DNA of 64,000 nt, taken from contig VDFB02296643.1 of assembly GCA_007258455.2 (NCBI GenBank), positions 1-64,000 of the forward strand, written 5' to 3'. The notes beneath the pieces are model-generated. The model was not told the origin of the DNA, searched no databases, and saw only the letters and a list, made by a program, of their open reading frames with translations. How positions within the stretch are numbered: the first letter of the stretch is position 1; each line of letters opens with the position of its first letter. Shown in pieces: positions 57,157 to 64,000 of this stretch. This stretch comes from Sequoia sempervirens. Its lineage: Eukaryota; Streptophyta; Pinopsida; Cupressales; Cupressaceae. The position numbers and the translations under genes are program-made.

Positions 57157-57729
57157 TTCCCCCCTTGTTACATTTTTCCTACAATTGTATCCCCTAAAAT
57201 CTCTTATTCACTTTGCCAAGGGACCCCCCTTAAGGCTTACATAACAAAAATTGCTAATTACAAAATATATATACATTTTTGAGAAAATTCTCCTTCTAAA
57301 GAAATAAATCCTGAATTAGGTGGAACTCCTCCAGAAGCTCCGAGCTAAATTTCTGAGTTCTTCCTCCATGAACTCTCAAACCACATACTATAGTTATTGG
57401 ACAACCACCCTTGGCAGGTTGTCTCCTCGACCTCGTAAAGGTATAACCCTTGGTCCCTAAACATATTTACTAGACAACATCGATAAACTCATCTACAAGA
57501 TATTGAGCAATTGTTTCAATGTTTTGAAATGCACTTTCCCAAGCATTGGTAGTAAGAAGATAGATTACTGGATTGGCTTAACTCAAAGAATACATATCAA
57601 CTACTTGACGTCTTACAATTCTCATAAAACTAATTCAAGTTGTATCTTCTCTTGCAAAGAAACTTACCTCCATGTTACAACTAATAAGTAATGCATGCAA
57701 ATGACCAAGAATCCTCATATGTTTCAAAC

Positions 57730-57890
57730 AAATTATTGCCCCACTCTTGACAGCATCATCTAATACACACAATACCTCCTCTATTTCAATGATGAATTCA
57801 TGACTAGGTGTATCAAGAATATTAACTTGATGACCATCCCAAGCATAGTAAGTGGCAAAAGATTGAATGGTAATTCCTCTTTACTTAAAC
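57730..57890 (-). pseudogene. Captured elongation factor G (organellar-type) fragment
   Basis: Minus-strand frame: [44 protein letters not shown]. This follows the GTPase G2-G3 region of translation factor EF-G (GITI...; NIIDTPGHVDF-type G3 box; EVERALRVLDGAV-type helix), with Gly of DTPGH changed to Ser and two residues missing after His. The spacing resembles the mitochondrial EF-G type. Splice-like GGTAAG sites further on suggest genomic capture, unproven. Non-functional: only a piece of the G domain, and a stop precedes it. Confidence 0.75.
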
Positions 57891-58637
57891 CTCGTAAAAT
57901 AGTTGTGTGAACTTACGCATGCCCCGCTTTTATTATTGGATGCATATTTAACCACTCATTCTCCACATAGGTAACTATTTCTTCTTGCCTCTACCTGCAC
58001 TTTCCTTCACAAATAAAGATAGAACTGTAAAGACTATATTCTTTTGGACTTCTCAGGCATGATCCTCAACACAATAATATACATCATACTACATCCCATC
58101 TATCAGCATAACATTAATACAAAGAATTTCCAAACCGTAGTCACTAATTTTAAAGATCATGTGAACATATCACACCTCATGCTTAGCTTAGTAAGTGGAT
58201 TAAAAACTATGCCCAGAAACTATGACACCATCATCAAAAATGTTTCATTGATCACGTTACTTTGAACGATACATAAAGGAGAAACATGAGAGATGTAGTT
58301 GTAAATTGCATAACAGTCACTCTACGTAGCAAGAAGTTAATAACTAATCAATGCAATATGCCTTCAAACCTCTGTTTAAATTATGCCTGTCTATTCCAAT
58401 GATGATAATGGATATTACCATGATTATCTCCTCTACACGCAACGATTTAAGCTACTGCATCCCTCACCATTTTCTCAGGTCTCTTCCATCGCTCACTATA
58501 CAGGCCATAAATCTCTTTGCAATATATAAATTTCAACCCAGGAACAGACCCAATCTTTACGTCTCCATTCTCGCCTCTTATCATGCTCCTCTTTCTATCA
58601 TACACAAGGAAAAAAGCATTATTTCTCTGACACCAAA

Positions 58638-58815
58638 TGTTAGCAAAATGTTTTATATCATCGAATGTAATTGATTTATTCATAGTTCAGTATGAAAGGA
58701 TACATATAGGACCATTACAAACTATCATAGGATGTGATTTATAACTATCATAGGAAACTGTCATAACCACATTAATAATTGATAAGTACAGAATGTAATA
58801 ACAATAACTCCAACA
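58638..58815 (-). repeat. 5' LTR of the small element, 178 bp
   Basis: Read on the minus strand it starts TGTTGGAGTTATTG and ends GCTAACA, followed directly by the primer-binding site. Confidence 0.9.
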
Positions 58816-59214
58816 TAAATAACATGAATAAATAAATAAAATTCTACCAAATCTTATAAGAAGGTTTACTAAGTTTGAACTATCAGATTTGAGTTCATTA
58901 AATTAATCTTTTTATATTATCGATCCAAGAGAGATTACCCGTCTCTTGGATTTTATTAACATGGTGTTCCGTATAATACTATTGCTCAATCCTTAACTCA
59001 AAGATTAACATCATACTAGGCCTTTAGTACAAGGTTAAGTAGTTGAGTCTTCTAGGAATCTAGTTCCACCTCATTCATGTCAGTCTTCTGGGTCACTTTG
59101 TGCTTCTGATCTTGAGGATAGTTAAGATGCATGTGAATAGGATACATCTATAGTAGATTAGATGGTCATGACATAAGCGATATTGAGTTATCTATTCAAC
59201 TTTGATAGTTAGCT

Positions 59215-60285
59215 AAATGTCAACAAGTTCATTTAATTCAATTTACTAAATTTTATTTTGAAATGTAAGAGATTAAATAAATTATTTGAATGATTATAAT
59301 GAAATTTTAGGGTCACAATATTCACCATAATTCAAATAGTCCACCTCCCCATTATATGACGATGTCGAGTGTAGAGGTATGTAACTAGTATAGAATTATA
59401 AAGATTACATCTAAATAATTGAACCTTATATGAATGATACTCTTAAAACACACTTTGGGTGTTGAATAGGTTAAAGTTGGGCCTTCGATGTTAACACCTA
59501 GTAGTGGAGGTGCTCATCAAACTTTCACCTGGGTAATACATAGAAGTTTTAATTTTAAAATAAAAAATTATAAAAATAATGTCATCTAGTTTTGGTAACT
59601 AAATAATGTTGTTTCATTTTTAGATGATGCAAGTAGATAATCCTCTCGATAGTCATACAAAAGTGGAGCATGGTGTTACTACAGTAGTAGCAAGTTTGAT
59701 GCATTTGATAGAGGCATGGGGTAAATTAGTAAATTTAATATTATATTTGTTTTTTATCTATTTATTATTGAAAAATGAAATGATCTTCATTTGTAGTTTA
59801 ATTGCTATCAATATGGATTCCACAGGGCTTCACAACTCCAAATCATGAGCGTGCCACCCTTTTGGATGAATATAATGATTATTTGTATTCAATAAGTGAT
59901 TATTTTTATATGTTGTTCTATAATTTAATTTTATATATTAATATCTATAATTTTTTATTATATTAGGTGGAGATCTAGGAAACTTTAAACAAGAGGTCGA
60001 GTGAATGAGTTCAAAGGAAACCTCCACCATATGCATCTCCATCCCCCGACAGTCAAAGGAAGCTTGTGATCTGTTTCCTTTTCATAGAGGGAAATGGCTA
60101 CATTAGGGTCCTTTTTTGTATGCCTATATGACATTTTTGAACATATATGTGACATTATATTTCCATATGGATTTGTTGTAAGCCTATATGACTCTCTTGT
60201 ATATATGTTATACTTTTATTGACATATAATGGCATATGCCTATATGGAATTTAGGTTAATACAAATTTTTTTTACTAGTACTATC
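59215..60285 (+). pseudogene. Unrecognised multi-exon gene-like repeat, copy 2
   Basis: Aligns with copy 1 at 7585-7635, 8255-8505 and 11,050-11,740, without the SINE-like and foldback insertions. Exon pieces: about 59,310-59,380 (GHNIHHNSNSPPPHYMTMSS), about 59,470-59,535, 59,624-59,720 (MQVDNPLDSHTKVEHGVTT), about 59,826-59,895, and about 59,968-60,085, ending PPPYASPSPDSQRKLV. Stops are present. The GCCTATATGAC-type short repeats follow at 60,120-60,250. Function unknown. Confidence 0.5.
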
Positions 60286-60289
60286 CATA

Positions 60290-63200
60290 TTTGGATTATA
60301 AATGATTAATTGAATAAATGAATAATGAATTGATGCAACTATAATTGATTAATGTTATCCATATTTGCACTATAATTGATTAGTTGAATCATTGAATAAG
60401 GTTCACTTTTACCATGTAATTGATGTAGATATTGTAATTAATAATTCATAATTTTCCTCAACCATGTTTATAAGGCATGTGGATAAGAGTTTGAAATAGT
60501 CAAATTCCTTCTAGGGGCATGGGATATCAATTCTTCATAAGAATCGTAACCTTTGAAAATAAGATTGTACTATGTTCATGTAGCACTATCCTTTGGTTCA
60601 TGGGATTGTCAAGATCTCAAATGATTGTCATCTTGTTCGTCATGTCACTTTCATCTTCTTGTTTGAGGATTTTCTACTGTCATTTCCCACTTAAATTATA
60701 ATACTTTCACTAGACTTTAAAGAGGTCTTTAGACATTGCCTCATGTCTCCATGATTATTTCCTTCTTGAATGCTAAGGTCACTATAAATACCATTGTCAC
60801 TGTCTTTATTTCTTCCAATAATTATGCAATAACGATATAATCAACTTGAGATCTACTTTTATGACCATGTCCTAAAGGACTCTCATAATTTTTGAAGAAA
60901 TTTTCTAATCACTAAATCTAATAAGGATTCCATATATGCATCTAGTGTCATCTTATATCCATACTAATCTCTTAAACTAACTACTATCATTTATGGCCTT
61001 AGATCTACAATATATGTTTCAGGATTCATTGTCATTTGAATTTTTTTCACACACTCATCATTACCTACATTCTATGATGAATGTCCTTGTATATTTAATG
61101 ATACAACTATGTACTATCCATGAAAGTGTTTCTTGGTGTTTTTTCATAATATCCTCTTGGACTGCTACCATTTTTACTATAGTATGGTTGCATACTTGTT
61201 AGAATTGAATAATGAAAAACAAATGTTTCCAAAATAGCTTATTTCCACCCACTTTTTGGTTAGTATCTACCTTTAATATTGTCTAGCTTGACTTCCTCCT
61301 ACACCTTAAAGAGTAGATAGCCATGCAACTACAAAACTTAGGTACCATAAGGACATTCAAGTACCCATCCATCCTTCCACATCTGATCCTCTATCAATGT
61401 TATCATTTGACCAACCTAGCATTTCCTATTTCCTTAAATGATGTAAAATATTTATAGTATGGAATCCTATCTTGTAGTTAACCATTTACTATTTCATATT
61501 TTTAGAGCAATTACTCATGCCCACACTTTCCTTCCTCTCAAATAAATATATTACTATATTGATCAAAATTCTTATGACTACTTGAATTCAATCCATGGAG
61601 GACTAGTTCTTTGGTGTAGATCATTAGTCATAAGAGTATATGGGTTCACTAGGTTATTATATAAGCTTCTAAGAATAGTCCTACCATGAGTGTATTCCTT
61701 AGAATTCCTACACTAGTAAGATGTAATAAAAAATAACATGGAACTGATAAAAGGTAGAGCTACATTCCACTCCCTCCTATATAAATTTTTGTGACATCAA
61801 TGTAACCAAGAATAAGACTATGGATTTCCTTCATGATGTCTTTGTAACCAAGAATAAAACTTCTTTCCTTGACCCTATCTATCAAACAATACTCCTTGAA
61901 CATCTCCTAGATACTTGGAGATACTTCAAAATGGGTCAAACTACCCTATATTCTCTCCATTTGTTGCACAACTCATCAAACTACCATAGATGTTCTTCAA
62001 CTGCTCATAATTGCATGGAAAGAAGTTATAACTGCTCATTCAACTCTCAACTAGTGGAGCTTCCTCAAACTTACCTATAGGACTTGTGGAAAATGCTTAG
62101 AAATGATTAAATGCCCTAAAAGGGCATGATAGATATTTTAGGACAAGTTTTGATAATTGTTTGATTCATTGAAGTCTCCTCCATTCTTATATATTCCCCA
62201 AATATTCCTTGAAATACCCTTGTCATGCCTAACTCTACTAGATTCATGTCACTTGCATTCATATCCTTGTTAGCTAGCATGTAGGTGTCATAGTATGGTC
62301 TATGATTTTTTATGTATTCTTTTATCCTTTTTTTTCTACTAGGTTGGCACATAAAAAGAAAAGAAAAACATTTCTTCATTTTCTCATCGAAGGCCCCTAA
62401 GGTTTAAAACCCCTACCAAACTATCACCTTTGTCGACTATGTTGTGACTGATCCATCTATTTGTCATTATTTTCTCTATCCTCTATTATTTATCAAAAAG
62501 AACATATGAATGTCTTAACTATCCTTCATGATTTTTCATGGTTTGTGAGGCTTCTTCTTACTATCTTTCTCAATTATGTTAAATTCCCTTGGTGTTTTAG
62601 TGCAATAGTCTTCCATTTAGACATAAGTTTCATATATCTTGAATAAGTGACATCAATTTTCAAATAAAATCACATTATTAGATAACATAAAATATGATTG
62701 GTAGTTTTCAACTATTTCATAGGTACACTGGACATGATCTCCTAAAATATAGCCCAAATACATACTACTAAAAGTAAGTCTAGATCATAGCTTGTGAAAT
62801 AATGGTCATCCATTGGTCATTTGGATGTTATATCTGATAACTAATCATTTCCACACGTGGATCAAAGTGAATTCTTAACTAGGACACTGAGTTTCCAATA
62901 GTGTGCTAGGTGGTGCCCCTATTTGGTTGTCCTTTCAATTCTTCATGATTTACTTAAAACATAGAGATGACTGTCATTGTGTATAGGTTTAAATACCTTC
63001 TATGGATTTTCTTCTGTGTTGAAAACTTACAAAACCAAATCTCTTGCTTCTTTTTCATATTGTTCTATAATATTTTACATTGTCCATTTGTTTATCTTTT
63101 GGAACTACCTGTTTTCTCTTCAAAACATAGTTTACCTCTTATCATCTATTAGTCCTTTTCCATGCTTATTATGGTGACTTTTATGCATTTATGGTAAAGG

Positions 63201-64000
63201 TATAGAGCCATTTCTTACTCTTCGTAGGTCTGCAACTCTATCCTTTTCATTATAAAAAAACTCTCTCAATACAATCCTAACACGATGTCCCTTAATCCTT
63301 ATCATAGATTTTCCCATGATACTCACTGTGCATTCCTTTACTCTTTTCACTATCAAACATATCACTACCTTGTCTTTGATCACCATCATATTCTCCTTTT
63401 CATGATTATTTATAATATCATCTTTGGTATAAATGAGACAATTATATTCAATTGAGGTAAGGAAACTTAAAAATCATAATGACATGCCAAAGAAAGAATA
63501 TTCAAGCTTTTCATGGTAAAAGGATGCCTCAATTTAATCACTATCATCCACAAAAGGTTAATTCCATTGTCAAACATTTATTGAATATCTTAAACTATGA
63601 AAAGAGTTTAATGGGGGTTTTGAAGAATAAACCCTTGACAAGTTAACTCCATCATTGTTTGTTGTCATTATATCTTTATTTAGCTCTTGCTCTATTCCTT
63701 GCAACTGTGATACTTGGCACTATTATACTTAACTCATTTGGATACTATCAAAGCTCCTTTTGACTATCACCTCTTCTCATATTGGTTGTCATCTTTTACA
63801 TTGCGTTTTGACCTTTTTTCACTTGAAATTTTTCATAAATATTTTCCCTCACTAGGTCATTTTGAGAGAGGTTAGATTACACATAAGGAAAAAAAAACTC
63901 AAGAATAACCCACTCAAAGACCTTATAACTCATGATAAACTTTGTAAATATAAAGGTTAACAGTACTTCCCATCAAGAAGTTTGAAAATAACCCACTTCC
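60290..64000. other. Degenerate sequence without recognisable gene
   Basis: Minus-strand frames at 62,379-62,116 and 63,389-63,189 have a biased, coding-like amino-acid make-up (KRIKEYIKNHRPYYDTYML; KSMIRIKGHRVRIVLREFF) and may be remnants of one minus-strand retroelement. I cannot match them to a domain. No LTR ends or TSD identified; the stretch runs off the window. Confidence 0.3.

Larger units (their letters stand above)
57008..58815 (-). mobile_element. Small LTR retrotransposon (TRIM-like) carrying a captured gene fragment
   Basis: LTRs at 57,008-57,156 and 58,638-58,815 begin TGTTAGCAAAAT and end CTCCAACA on the plus strand. The flanking duplication is TAAAT (57,003-57,007 and 58,816-58,820). 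On the minus strand the right LTR is followed by TTTGGTGTCAGAG, one transition from the tRNA-iMet primer site, and AACAAGGGGGGAA directly precedes the left LTR as polypurine tract. The 1.5-kb interior has no gag or pol and contains an elongation-factor-G-like piece. It is non-autonomous and must have used another element's enzymes. Confidence 0.9.

Overview
This window looks like intergenic DNA from a large, repeat-rich seed-plant nuclear genome. It is strongly AT-rich, with nested LTR retrotransposons, plant L1-type LINEs (DUF4283 / CCHC ORF1, zf-RVT and RNase H in ORF2), tRNA-headed SINE-like units and MITE-like elements. A gymnosperm is plausible, but I cannot name the species. I found no intact host gene, rRNA gene or CRISPR array. 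Almost all coding sequence is decayed transposon sequence, and most premature stops fit C-to-T (or G-to-A) decay of Gln, Arg or Trp codons.

Layout. 0-6 kb: minus-strand retroelement debris, including a Gln-rich reading frame running off the left edge and a stretch with a G-patch domain and a CCHC-like knuckle. 6.1-11.8 kb: a palindromic tandem array, then a decayed multi-exon gene-like repeat interrupted by a SINE-like insertion (7.6-8.2 kb) and a foldback-rich insertion (about 8.5-11.0 kb). A second, uninterrupted copy of this repeat lies at 59.2-60.3 kb. 12.2-16.1 kb: a 5'-truncated LINE with a 14-bp target-site duplication (TSD) and an extra ORF after its RNase H. 16.6-17.9 kb: minus-strand gag, primer-binding site and LTR of another retroelement. 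18.2-19.1 kb: an ORF1-only LINE.

19,698-31,391: the best-defined element, an 11.7-kb Ty3/gypsy retrotransposon with 2.6-kb LTRs and a CTTCC TSD. An archaeal-type RNase H sits between protease and RT, while the RNase H in the usual place has lost its first catalytic Asp. 32.3-34.4 kb: another ORF1-only LINE, with poly(A) and TSD. 35,145-50,646: apparently one 15.5-kb composite insertion (TG...CA, TSD ATGTG) that split a 362-bp tandem repeat. It contains LTR-like blocks repeated two or three times, two inverted 775-bp MITE-like elements with 4-bp TSDs, a PPR gene fragment and TA-rich microsatellites. 57,008-58,815: a small minus-strand LTR element with TSD TAAAT, a tRNA-Met-type primer site, a polypurine tract and a captured fragment of an organellar-type elongation factor G gene. 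The remainder is AT-rich sequence in which I recognise little.

The elements do not form a pathway. What links them is the nesting order, which the TSDs allow to be reconstructed, and several cases of gene capture or unusual domain order.
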